Positions 55,875 through 64,000 of a stretch of 64,000 nt of DNA are shown piece after piece. Below the pieces are notes generated by a model. That model did no database searches. It was not told where the DNA came from and worked only from the letters and a program-made list of their open reading frames with translations. Each line of letters opens with the position of its first letter. The first letter of the stretch is position 1. Both the position numbers and the translations under genes were made by a program. The stretch is from an uncultured Pelagibacteraceae bacterium. GTDB lineage: Bacteria > Pseudomonadota > Alphaproteobacteria > Pelagibacterales > Pelagibacteraceae. The DNA lies in contig CACKCM010000002.1 of NCBI GenBank assembly GCA_902598735.1, forward strand, positions 1-64,000. The letters are read 5' to 3'.

Positions 55875-56339
55875 ATGCTCGATATTGACGTATTTATTAA
55901 AAAAACCAAGAAAAAATCAAGATTAATAGGTATTGATCCTGGCGGCAAAAGAATAGGAATAGCTCTATCAGATGAAAATAAAATTGTAGCTACGCCATAC
56001 ACAACGATTATTAAAGAAAACTACAGAGGTCTAGTGGATCAAATTAAGAAAATTGTCAAAGAATATGACATAGACGGGATAGTCATAGGTAATCCAATTA
56101 ATATGGATGGAACGGAAGGGCCTTCTTCACAATCAGCTAAAGATCTAGCTAAAAATCTTTCAAAAGATATTACAGAAAATATCACTTTATGGGATGAGAG
56201 ACTATCTAGCCAGGGAGCCTTTAATCTATCTAATGATTTAGCAATTAATTCATCAAAAAAAGTGAATAAATTAGACGAGAATTCTGCTCAATTTATACTT
56301 CAAGGGATCCTAGATTATTATCATAAAAAAAATACTTGA
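55875..56339 (+). CDS. ruvX: Putative pre-16S rRNA nuclease / Holliday-junction resolvase-like YqgF
   Basis: A 154-residue RNase H-fold protein. SRLIGIDPGGKRIGIALSDENKIVA carries the first catalytic Asp, IVIGNPINMDGTEGPSSQSAKDLAKNL the signature of the family, LWDERLSSQGA the acidic pair, and KKVNKLDENSAQFILQGILDYY the final Asp. It takes part in 16S rRNA 5' end maturation in E. coli. The pyrB gene follows after 35 bases. Confidence 0.93.
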   Translation: MLDIDVFIKKTKKKSRLIGIDPGGKRIGIALSDENKIVATPYTTIIKENYRGLVDQIKKIVKEYDIDGIVIGNPINMDGTEGPSSQSAKDLAKNLSKDITENITLWDERLSSQGAFNLSNDLAINSSKKVNKLDENSAQFILQGILDYYHKKNT

Positions 56340-56374
56340 TATAATAGAGTAAAAGGCCTATAGAGTTGATTTTA

Positions 56375-57319
56375 ATGGCAACTGAAAAAAAAGTTATAGC
56401 TATTAAAAACACTCCCAAACATCTATTAGGTATTCAAAATTTATCAGTTCTTGAGGCAAAAAAGATTTTAACCGAAGCAAAATCCTTCATAAAATTAAAC
56501 AGAGGAAGTTCTAAAAAACTAGATGTCCTAAGGGGAAAAACTCAAATAAACTTATTTTTTGAACCTTCTACAAGGACACAGAGTTCATTTGATTTAGCCG
56601 GAAAAAGACTAGGAGCGGACGTAATGACGATGAATATGGGTAACTCCGCGTTAAAAAAAGGTGAAACATTAATTGACACTGCCATGACATTAAATGCCAT
56701 GCATCCTGACATAATAGTTATAAGACATCAAGACTCGGGTGCACCGAATCTTCTTTCACAGAAAGTAAATTGTACAGTCATCAATGCAGGTGATGGAAGG
56801 AGAGAACATCCTACCCAAGCCTTACTTGATGCTTTAACAATTATTAATAGAAAAGGTAACATCGAGGGATTAAAAATTGCAATATGTGGAGACATACTTC
56901 ATTCAAGAGTTGCTAGGTCTAATATTTATTTAATGAATATGTTGGGCGCAGAAGTAAATGTCATTGCGCCAAAAACTTTAATGCCCAAAGAAATAGATAA
57001 CTTAGGTGTTAAATCATTTACCGATATGAAAAAAGGATTAGATGGTTGTGATATTGTTATGATGTTAAGATTACAAAATGAAAGAATGCAGGGATCTTTT
57101 CTTCCATCAAAGAGAGAATATTATGAATTTTTCGGATTAACACCAGAAAAACTAAAGTTTGCAAAAAAAGATGCTTTACTAATGCACCCTGGTCCAATGA
57201 ACAGAGGTGTTGAGATTGATACTAAATTAGCAGATGACATAAATGTTAGTCTGGTGAAAGAACAAGTTGAATTAGGTGTAGCTGTCAGGATGGCATGTTT
57301 AAAATTATACTGTAATTAA
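56375..57319 (+). CDS. pyrB: Aspartate carbamoyltransferase catalytic subunit
   Basis: A 314-residue enzyme of pyrimidine synthesis. The carbamoyl-phosphate site [84 protein letters not shown] and [14 protein letters not shown] are complete. The ATG at 56375 is preferred over a TTG at 56366. pyrC-like follows with no spacer; no regulatory pyrI is seen. Confidence 0.97.
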   Translation: MATEKKVIAIKNTPKHLLGIQNLSVLEAKKILTEAKSFIKLNRGSSKKLDVLRGKTQINLFFEPSTRTQSSFDLAGKRLGADVMTMNMGNSALKKGETLIDTAMTLNAMHPDIIVIRHQDSGAPNLLSQKVNCTVINAGDGRREHPTQALLDALTIINRKGNIEGLKIAICGDILHSRVARSNIYLMNMLGAEVNVIAPKTLMPKEIDNLGVKSFTDMKKGLDGCDIVMMLRLQNERMQGSFLPSKREYYEFFGLTPEKLKFAKKDALLMHPGPMNRGVEIDTKLADDINVSLVKEQVELGVAVRMACLKLYCN

Positions 57320-58600
57320 ATGAAAGAAAAAATTTTGACAAATGTAAGAATTATCGACCCATCTCAAAAGATGGATGAAGTAGGAAATATAGTTATCGAT
57401 GAAAAAGGGAAAATAAAATCTATTGGAAAAAAATCTACTACATCAAAATCAGCAGAAAAAATCGATTTGAAAGGCCTGATAGCTATTCCTGGATTAATTG
57501 ATATGAAAGCTTTTGTTGGAGAGCCTGGCTTTGAATATAAAGAAAACTTTAGAACACTAAGCCAAGCAGCTTTGGCAGGAGGTGTAACTTCAATTGTGAC
57601 GATGCCAAACACTAAGCCAATTATAGACAATGTATCTATGGTGGACTTTATAATTAGAAGAGGGAGGGATAAAGCTAAAGTAAATCTTTTTCCATGCGCT
57701 TCGATTACTAGACAGAGGGAGGGTAATCAAATGACTGAATTTGGCTTGTTAAAAGCAAGAGGAATTATTGGATTTAGTGATGTTAATAAAACTATCCAAA
57801 ATTCTGAATTGATGTCTAGAATTATGAATTATGCTTCAGACATTGATGTTCTTATTATGCAACATGCTGAGGATTATGAATTAGCTAAAAATTCATGCAT
57901 TAATCAGGGTGAAGTAGCAACAAGATTAGGTTTGCAAGGTGTCTCAGATATTGCTGAAAAGATTATTATTGAAAGGGATTTATCTTTGTTAAGTGAATTT
58001 CCTTGCAGATATCATATTAATCAAATTTCCTCAAAAAATTCTCTAAACGTTATTAAAAAAAATAAATCTAATGGAATAAAATTCAGTACAGGGGTTTCTA
58101 TAAACAATTTATCGTTAAATCAAAATGACATCGGAGAATTTAGAACTTTTTTAAAACTATCCCCCCCTCTTAGAAGCGAGGAGGATAGGCTTTCATTAAT
58201 AGAGGGTATAAAGAATGATCTTATAGATGTAATTGTATCAGATCACATTCCTGAAGATGAGGAAAGTAAAAGACTTCCGTTTGCACAAGCAGCGACAGGC
58301 TCTATCGGTATAGAGACATTACTATCTTTATCTTTAGAACTTTATCATAATGAATCATTGTCTTTGGATAAAATAATTAAATGTTTAACAATCAATCCTG
58401 CTAAGATACTAAAAATAAAAAAAGGTACCCTTCAAGAAGGATCGGATGCAGATATTTGTATATTTGATCTAGAAAAACCATGGGTAGTGAAAGCCGAAGA
58501 ACTTAAATCAAAATCAAAAAATACTGCGATTGAAAATAGAAAATTACAAGGTAAAGTGAGAATGACTTTGCTTAAAGGTGAAGTATCATATTCGAACTAA
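57320..58600 (+). CDS. Dihydroorotase-like protein PyrC', metal-binding His missing (probable pseudoenzyme)
   Basis: A 426-residue amidohydrolase of the multifunctional-complex dihydroorotase type. The first metal motif, normally D-x-H-x-H followed by LREPG, reads DMKAFVGEPG (residues 61-70): both His are replaced (Lys63, Phe65) and the substrate Arg by Gly67. Later ligand regions look partly kept: MQHAEDYELA, CRYHINQISSKNS and VSDHIPEDEESK. This matches inactive PyrC' proteins that are structural partners of PyrB. A working dihydroorotase must be encoded elsewhere. It is contiguous with pyrB. Confidence 0.88.
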   Translation: MKEKILTNVRIIDPSQKMDEVGNIVIDEKGKIKSIGKKSTTSKSAEKIDLKGLIAIPGLIDMKAFVGEPGFEYKENFRTLSQAALAGGVTSIVTMPNTKPIIDNVSMVDFIIRRGRDKAKVNLFPCASITRQREGNQMTEFGLLKARGIIGFSDVNKTIQNSELMSRIMNYASDIDVLIMQHAEDYELAKNSCINQGEVATRLGLQGVSDIAEKIIIERDLSLLSEFPCRYHINQISSKNSLNVIKKNKSNGIKFSTGVSINNLSLNQNDIGEFRTFLKLSPPLRSEEDRLSLIEGIKNDLIDVIVSDHIPEDEESKRLPFAQAATGSIGIETLLSLSLELYHNESLSLDKIIKCLTINPAKILKIKKGTLQEGSDADICIFDLEKPWVVKAEELKSKSKNTAIENRKLQGKVRMTLLKGEVSYSN

Positions 58601-59181
58601 TGGATATAAATTTAATTATTGTAGCAATTTACTCGTACCTTTTGGGATCAATACCATTTGGATTACTTTTGACTAAAATATTTCTAAAAAAAGATATTAG
58701 AACTGTTGGCTCTGGCAATATCGGAACTACAAATGTGCTTAGAACCGGAAATAAATTTCTTGCAATAACCACGTTAGCTCTTGATTTATTTAAAGGATAC
58801 ATTTCAGTTTATATAACAATATTTTATTTTGAAGACTTAACCTCTCTATCTGCATTAATTTGTTTCATCGGACATATTTTTCCTTTTTGGTTAAAATTTA
58901 AAGGAGGAAAAGGTGTGGCAACTTACCTTGGTGTAATTTTAGCTTTATCTTATAAATTTTTTTTTATTTTCGTCATAGCATGGATTTCTTTATCATTATT
59001 ATTTAGATTTGCGTCGTTATCTTCAATGATTTCTACGTTAATAGTTTTTCTCTATGCATATTTTTACGAAATAAATAACAGCGTCCTAATTCTTTTTATT
59101 TTTTTCGTGATGATTCTTTTTACACATAAAGAAAATATTTTAAGACTTAAAAGTTCTACAGAAAATAAAATTAAGTTATAA
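58600..59181 (+). CDS. plsY: Glycerol-3-phosphate acyltransferase PlsY
   Basis: A 193-residue inner-membrane enzyme using acyl-phosphate (from PlsX) to acylate glycerol-3-phosphate. YLLGSIPFGLLLTKIFLKKDIRTVGSGNIGTTNVLRTG, LALDLFKGYISVYI, FIGHIFPFWLKFKGGKGVATYLG and FTHKENILRL are the family blocks. About five transmembrane helices are visible. The start overlaps the preceding stop by one base. Confidence 0.96.
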   Translation: MDINLIIVAIYSYLLGSIPFGLLLTKIFLKKDIRTVGSGNIGTTNVLRTGNKFLAITTLALDLFKGYISVYITIFYFEDLTSLSALICFIGHIFPFWLKFKGGKGVATYLGVILALSYKFFFIFVIAWISLSLLFRFASLSSMISTLIVFLYAYFYEINNSVLILFIFFVMILFTHKENILRLKSSTENKIKL

Positions 59182-59249
59182 GTGCTGTCTTTTCTAGTTT
59201 TTCAATAATAAATTTGACAAACTCGCTTAATTTTGAAAATAAACAATTA

Positions 59250-61817
59250 ATGAACTTGGTAATTGTTGAAAGTCCAGCTAAAGCAAAAACAATAAATAAA
59301 TATTTAGGAAAAAATTATTTAGTTTTAGCAAGTTATGGACATATAAGAGATTTGCCTTCAAAAAATGGATCGGTTGATCCTGAGAATAAATTTCAAATGG
59401 AATGGGAAATTGACTCTTTCTCAAAAAAATATTTAAAAGAAATTACAAATGCTGCTGAAGATTCGGATAAGATTATTCTAGCAACGGATCCAGATCGAGA
59501 AGGTGAAGCTATCGCTTGGCATGTAAAAGAAGTTCTAGAAAAAAAGAAATTGCTCAAAGATAAAAATTTGGAGAGAGTTGTCTTTAATGAAATTACTAAA
59601 AAAGCAATACTTGATGCTATAAAAAATCCAAGACAAATTCATCTTCCATTAGTTGAAGCTTACTTGGCTAGACGGGCATTAGATTATCTTGTTGGATTTA
59701 ATATCTCTCCAATTCTTTGGACCAAACTTCCTGGATCAAAATCAGCAGGAAGAGTTCAATCTGTAGCCTTAAAGCTTATAACTGAAAGAGAAAAGGAAAT
59801 AGAGTTATTTAAGCCAGAAGAATATTGGACTCTTACTTCAGATTTTACGAATAAAGATAATAAAAATATTTTTTCAAAATTAAGTTTATTTAATGGAGAG
59901 AAAATTGAAAAATTTTCTTTTAGAAATAAAGATGAAATACAAAAAGCAATTAATGTTATCAATAAAACAAAATTTAAAATTACAGATGTGAACACAAAAA
60001 TATTTAGGCGTAACCCCCTAGCCCCTTTTACAACTTCAACTTTACAACAAACTGCTTCAGGGCGATTTGGGTTTGGAGCTTCCAGAACGATGCAAATTGC
60101 ACAACGGCTGTATCAAGGAGTAGATATTGAGGGTGAAACTACTGGATTAATTACTTATATGAGAACTGATGGAACTAATATTTCAAAAGAAGCAATTGAT
60201 GATTTTAGAAAATTCATTACCGATGATTATGGTGATAAATATTTACCAGAGGTTGCTAATAGTTATGCAGGAAAAAAAGCAAAGAACGCCCAAGAAGCTC
60301 ATGAAGCCATTAGACCAACTAACATAAGTAGGAAACCTTCTGATATTAAAAAATATGTGAATGCAGATCAATTCAAACTCTATGAATTAATTTGGAGCAG
60401 AGCCTTATCGTCTCAAATGACACCAGCAGAATTTGATAGAAATACAATAATTATTTCCTCAAATAATAATAAAATTAACTTTAGAGCTAGCGGCTCGGTA
60501 GTAAAATTTGATGGCTTTCTCAAAGTGTATCAAGTTCAGGAAACTGACGAAGATGCAAAGAATATTTTGCCTGAGGTCAAAGTTGGAGAAGAAATTAGTA
60601 TTCTAAAGCTAAATAATGAGCAGCACTTTACAGATCCACCTCCACGATACTCTGAAGCTAGTTTAGTGAAAAAGATGGAGGAGCTAGGCATAGGGAGGCC
60701 CTCCACTTATGCTAGTATTATTTCAGTATTATCAACCAGAAATTATGTCGAATTAATTAATAAAAGGTTTAATCCAACTGACAGAGGTAAGCTAATTTCA
60801 GCCTTTTTAGAGAAATTGTTTTCTAAATACGTGGATTATAACTTTACTGCAGACTTAGAAAATCAGCTAGATGAAATCACTAGTGGTAAAATTGAGTGGG
60901 TTCAGGTTTTAGATAATTTTTGGAAAGATTTTTATGAAAATGTTGGAAAAGTTAAAGAAAAGAGAACAAGAGAAGTTTTAGATTTATTAAATGAAAGTTT
61001 AGGAGCTTTAATTTTTGAAAGAGATGATAAAGACGCTATAGATCGAAAGTGCAAGTTATGTTCCAATGGAGAACTAAGTCTAAAGAATAGTTTTAGAGGT
61101 GGTGCTTTTATAGGATGTTCAAATTATCCAGAATGTAAATTTACTAGACCTTTATCTAAAGCTAAAGCTGCAGCTCAATATAATTTAGCGGAGCCTAAAT
61201 TACTGGGCCAAAATGAAAAAGGTAAAGATATATATTTAAAGAATGGAAGATTTGGCCCCTACTTACAATATGAAAAAGAAAAAGACGAACTAGAAACCCA
61301 AAAGAAAAAAGGTAGAAAGAAAAAAATTGAGAATGAGCACCTTAAAAATGTTTCAATTCCAAAAGGTATTGATGTTGATAGTGTCGATTTAGATAAAGCA
61401 AAATATTTATGCTCTCTTCCTAAAGTATTAGGACAGCACCCTGAAAATGGAAAAGATATAACTTTAAATTCTGGAAGATTTGGTCCATATCTAAAATGTG
61501 AAAATAAATCTGCTAGACTTGAAAATGTTGAGGATCTATTTTCTATTGGAATTAATCGAGCCATAACATTAATTGCTGAAGCTAAGCCTGGAAGAATTTC
61601 CTCCTCATTAATTAAAGATCTTGGAGAGCATCCTGAAGATAAAAAACCTGTTAGAATTATGAAAGGTCAATATGGTCCTTATATTAAATATAAGTCTTTG
61701 AATGCAACTATCCCTGAAGAAAAAGATCCAAATGAACTGAATATGGAAGAGGCACTTATATTAATTGAAAAAAGAAAAGAATACGATAAAGCAAAAAAAA
61801 AAGGCAAAAGAAAATGA
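59250..61817 (+). CDS. topA: DNA topoisomerase I
   Basis: An 855-residue type IA topoisomerase. The Toprim domain starts LVIVESPAKAKTINKYLGKNY and has ATDPDREGEAIAWH; the catalytic Tyr is in GLITYMRTDGTNIS, and ALDYLVGFNISPILW and SYAGKKAKNAQEAHEAIRPTN follow. One C-terminal zinc finger is present (CKLCSNGELS and GCSNYPECKF), then three C-terminal repeats of the form GRFGPYLKY (about residues 660-850). The ATG at 59250 starts the conserved MNLVIVES; a TTG at 59214 would add 12 residues. dprA, usual between plsY and topA, is absent. Confidence 0.97.
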   Translation: MNLVIVESPAKAKTINKYLGKNYLVLASYGHIRDLPSKNGSVDPENKFQMEWEIDSFSKKYLKEITNAAEDSDKIILATDPDREGEAIAWHVKEVLEKKKLLKDKNLERVVFNEITKKAILDAIKNPRQIHLPLVEAYLARRALDYLVGFNISPILWTKLPGSKSAGRVQSVALKLITEREKEIELFKPEEYWTLTSDFTNKDNKNIFSKLSLFNGEKIEKFSFRNKDEIQKAINVINKTKFKITDVNTKIFRRNPLAPFTTSTLQQTASGRFGFGASRTMQIAQRLYQGVDIEGETTGLITYMRTDGTNISKEAIDDFRKFITDDYGDKYLPEVANSYAGKKAKNAQEAHEAIRPTNISRKPSDIKKYVNADQFKLYELIWSRALSSQMTPAEFDRNTIIISSNNNKINFRASGSVVKFDGFLKVYQVQETDEDAKNILPEVKVGEEISILKLNNEQHFTDPPPRYSEASLVKKMEELGIGRPSTYASIISVLSTRNYVELINKRFNPTDRGKLISAFLEKLFSKYVDYNFTADLENQLDEITSGKIEWVQVLDNFWKDFYENVGKVKEKRTREVLDLLNESLGALIFERDDKDAIDRKCKLCSNGELSLKNSFRGGAFIGCSNYPECKFTRPLSKAKAAAQYNLAEPKLLGQNEKGKDIYLKNGRFGPYLQYEKEKDELETQKKKGRKKKIENEHLKNVSIPKGIDVDSVDLDKAKYLCSLPKVLGQHPENGKDITLNSGRFGPYLKCENKSARLENVEDLFSIGINRAITLIAEAKPGRISSSLIKDLGEHPEDKKPVRIMKGQYGPYIKYKSLNATIPEEKDPNELNMEEALILIEKRKEYDKAKKKGKRK

Positions 61818-62278
61818 GCCAAATAGAAAATAAAATAAAAAATTTAAATATAAAATTACCTGAACCAAAAGCACCAGTTGGAGCTTATGTTGCTACTAAG
61901 ATTGTTGGAAAACTATTATATATCTCTGGTCAAGTATCTATTGATGAAAATGCAAAACTTATAACAGGTAAGATTGGAAAAGATTTAGATTTAGAGAATG
62001 GCTATAAAGCTGCCGAAAGATGTGGTTTAAGTATTGTCGCACATGTTAAAAATGCTTGTGGAGGAGATTTAGATAAAATTAAATCTTGTGTAAAACTAAC
62101 AGGTTATGTCAATTCAACAGATGATTTCAAAGATCAACCAAAAATTATAAACGGTGCTTCAGATATTATAGCTAAAATTTTTGATAAAAAAGGTGAACAC
62201 ACGCGGGCTGCAGTGAGTGTGAATAGTTTACCTTTAGGAGTTGCTGTAGAAGTTGATGCAATCTTTGAACTTAATTAG
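61814..62278 (+). CDS. RidA family (YjgF/YER057c/UK114) protein
   Basis: A 154-residue RidA-like protein. These trimers hydrolyse reactive enamines/imines made by PLP enzymes or act in nucleotide and amino-acid breakdown. APVGAYVATKIVGKLLYISGQVS, IVAHVKNACGGDLDKIKSCVKLTGYVNSTDDF and GEHTRAAVSVNSLPLGVAVEVDAIFEL (with the conserved Arg and Glu) are present. It is in the longer, about 150-residue subgroup. It overlaps topA by 4 bases and its end overlaps the convergent ugd by 8. Confidence 0.92.
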   Translation: MSQIENKIKNLNIKLPEPKAPVGAYVATKIVGKLLYISGQVSIDENAKLITGKIGKDLDLENGYKAAERCGLSIVAHVKNACGGDLDKIKSCVKLTGYVNSTDDFKDQPKIINGASDIIAKIFDKKGEHTRAAVSVNSLPLGVAVEVDAIFELN

Positions 62279-63575
62279 TGTTAGGTCTGCCAACGGAATA
62301 GTATCTAATCTTATTTTTTTTCATTTCTTCAGCAGAATAAAGGTTTCTTAAATCATAAACTTTAAATTTATTATTTTTTACAATCTTTTTGAAATCTATT
62401 GATTTGAATTCATCCCACTCAGTGAGTAGAACTACTAAATCTGTATCATTACAATTAGATTTTATATTATTTCTGTAATTACAGTTTTTGATTTTTTTAA
62501 ACTCATTTTTTTCTCCAGATGGGTCATAATATCTGACTTTAGCGCCTTTTTTACATAGATAGGGTATCATTTTAAGGCTAGAGGAGTCCCTCATATCGTC
62601 AGTGTTTGGTTTAAATGTAACACCTAAAAAAGAAATCTTTTTATTTTTTAAATTTGATCCTAAAATTTTGTGAACTCTTTTTGTGAGTAAATTTACTCTT
62701 TCTTGATTAGATTTGATAACTGATTTTACAACTGATAAATTTATTTTGTATTTATCCGCTGCAGATACAAGCCCTTTGGTATCTTTTGGAAAACATGATC
62801 CGCCATAAGCTGGACCGGCACGTAAAAACCTACCGCCTATCCTGCTGTCAGAGCCCATTCCTAATGAAATATCCTCAATATTTACGCCAGACTTTTCACA
62901 AAAATTAGCAAGCTCATTAATAAAAGTAATTTTAGTTGCAAGAAAAGCATTTGATGCATACTTTATTAATTCAGCTCCTCTTCTTGAAGTAGTAAAAAAT
63001 TTTGAGCCCTTGTTAATTAATGGTGCATAAAGTTTTTTCATAATATTAAAGGGTTTTTTTTCGTTAGAGCCAATTACAATTCTATCTGGATATCTGAAAT
63101 CTCGTATTGCTTCGCCTTCTCGTAAAAATTCAGGATTAGATATTACTGTAAAAAGTTTTTTCTTTCTTTTTACAATTTTTTCAATCTCGTCACCTGTTCC
63201 CACTGGCACGGTAGACTTTGTTACAATAATTTTTTTTCTTTTTGAATATTTTAATATTTCTTTTGTACATTTATAAACAAAAGATAAATCAACTTTAATT
63301 GACTCTTTTTTTGTAGGGGTTCCCACACATATAAAAATTATATCTGAGGAACTTACGGCTCTATTAATATTTGTAGTAAATGAAAGACGCTTAGCTGTAA
63401 AATTTTTTTTAATTAATTCATTTAATCCTGGTTCGTAGATTGGAGAAATTCCAGAGTTGAGTTTATCTATTTTATTTTTATCTTTATCAACACACACAAC
63501 CTGATTTCCTATGTCAGCAAAGCAAACTCCGCTTACTAAACCAACATAACCAGTTCCTATCATACATAATTTCAT
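62271..63575 (-). CDS. ugd: UDP-glucose 6-dehydrogenase
   Basis: A 434-residue enzyme oxidising UDP-glucose to UDP-glucuronate. KLCMIGTGYVGLVSGVCFADIGNQV is the NAD loop, SDIIFICVGTPTKKE, ITKSTVPVGTGDEI, NPEFLREGEAIRDF, GGRFLRAGPAYGGSCFPKDTKGLV (catalytic Cys) and LGVTFKPNTDDMRDSSSL complete the family pattern. It lies directly after galU (adjacent base), so the pair makes UDP-glucuronate for surface polysaccharide. Confidence 0.97.
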   Translation of the reverse strand: MKLCMIGTGYVGLVSGVCFADIGNQVVCVDKDKNKIDKLNSGISPIYEPGLNELIKKNFTAKRLSFTTNINRAVSSSDIIFICVGTPTKKESIKVDLSFVYKCTKEILKYSKRKKIIVTKSTVPVGTGDEIEKIVKRKKKLFTVISNPEFLREGEAIRDFRYPDRIVIGSNEKKPFNIMKKLYAPLINKGSKFFTTSRRGAELIKYASNAFLATKITFINELANFCEKSGVNIEDISLGMGSDSRIGGRFLRAGPAYGGSCFPKDTKGLVSAADKYKINLSVVKSVIKSNQERVNLLTKRVHKILGSNLKNKKISFLGVTFKPNTDDMRDSSSLKMIPYLCKKGAKVRYYDPSGEKNEFKKIKNCNYRNNIKSNCNDTDLVVLLTEWDEFKSIDFKKIVKNNKFKVYDLRNLYSAEEMKKNKIRYYSVGRPNTN

Positions 63576-64000
63576 TTATTTCCTCTTAGAAATTTCAATT
63601 CCTGAATTAATATATCCACTTAAAGTTCCACAATCTAAATATTTACCCGTAAAAATATTTCCGTAAAACTTATTTCCTTTTTTAATTAAGCTTCTTATTG
63701 CGTCAGTAATATGTATTTCTCCACCTTGACCAGGTTTTAATTTTTTAATTTCTCCGAAAATTTTCATTGGCAATATGTATCTACCGATAATTGCAAAATT
63801 TGATGGCGCTTTTTTGATGCTAGGTTTCTCTATGACGTCTTTAATTTGAAAATATCTTTTTTTTTTATTTTTAATTGATAAGATTCCCCATCTTGATACT
63901 GTTTTTCTTTCTACTCTTTTAGTAGCAATTATAGATCCATTAGTTTTTTTATGTAATCGTATCATTTCTTTAGAGCAATTATTTCTTATGATTAAGTCAT
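63576..64000 (-). CDS. galU: UTP-glucose-1-phosphate uridylyltransferase, C-terminal part (runs off the right edge)
   Basis: The frame is open to base 64000 (upstream codons read DLIIRNNCSKEM), so the gene continues beyond the window and its true start is not visible. The piece has 140 complete residues: TVSRWGILSIK, VIEKPSIKKAPSNFAIIGRYILP (the GalU family EKP-SNLAIIGRYIL block), GQGGEIHITDAI and FTGKYLDCGTLSGYI. These are the C-terminal half of GalU. It supplies UDP-glucose to Ugd, encoded next. Confidence 0.93.
   Translation of the reverse strand, partial: DLIIRNNCSKEMIRLHKKTNGSIIATKRVERKTVSRWGILSIKNKKKRYFQIKDVIEKPSIKKAPSNFAIIGRYILPMKIFGEIKKLKPGQGGEIHITDAIRSLIKKGNKFYGNIFTGKYLDCGTLSGYINSGIEISKRK

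Overview
The window reads as a chromosomal segment of a streamlined, very AT-rich marine alphaproteobacterium of the SAR11 (Candidatus Pelagibacter) type. The reasons are the extreme A+T content with Lys/Ile/Asn-rich proteins, almost no intergenic space, many ATGA or single-base gene overlaps, and alphaproteobacterial gene neighbourhoods (plsX-ihfA-merR, spoT-pyrE-pdxJ-acpS-lepB-rnc-recO, gatCAB, pyrB-pyrC-plsY-topA). A TPP riboswitch in front of a sodium:solute symporter of the SAR11 ThiV type also fits. Taxonomy is inferred from content and not from a marker-gene comparison. No insertion sequence, phage, CRISPR array or rRNA was seen, and no stretch over 300 bases lacks a gene.

Layout. Bases 1-2682 (minus) hold the start of a probable glycosyltransferase, a GIY-YIG protein, an HpcH/HpaI aldolase and an aldehyde dehydrogenase. 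Bases 2739-11585 form a myo-inositol-type catabolic island: iolD plus a Gfo/Idh oxidoreductase (+), a ROK kinase, a three-gene sugar ABC transporter with a strong terminator after the binding-protein gene, iolG (-) and iolE (+). Together these cover uptake and the first three steps of inositol breakdown. iolB, iolC, iolJ and iolA homologues are not present. Bases 11582-19943 (minus) hold an unknown membrane-anchored protein, a 2-hydroxyacid dehydrogenase, an SGNH hydrolase, a probable 41-residue ORF, tRNA-Glu overlapping recJ, glpX, hom, a lipoprotein and argC. Bases 19988-24834 hold ribosomal proteins S9, L13, L33 and L32, with ctaA, ihfA, plsX and a cytochrome bc1 chaperone.

Bases 24811-33185 hold bamE (+), then the proton-pumping pyrophosphatase hppA, nusB, the riboflavin genes ribH/ribB/ribE/ribD, nrdR, glyA and rpiB. 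hemB (+) is followed by a long minus-strand housekeeping run from dapA (41573) down to recO (34256). A soluble lytic transglycosylase, tRNA-Ser and a RarD-type permease lead to the second regulated locus at 44857-48079. There an SOS-type promoter with a GTTC-N7-GTTC operator drives umuDC, and a TPP aptamer starts at the umuC stop codon ahead of thiV.

Bases 48156-49702 hold an amino-acid-type ABC binding protein and permease without an ATPase. Then follow a MATE exporter, trhO, an O-methyltransferase and gatCAB on the minus strand. ruvX, pyrB, a pyrC-like pseudoenzyme, plsY, topA and ridA are on the plus strand. The window closes with ugd and a truncated galU (UDP-sugar supply), suggesting a surface-polysaccharide region beyond the right edge.
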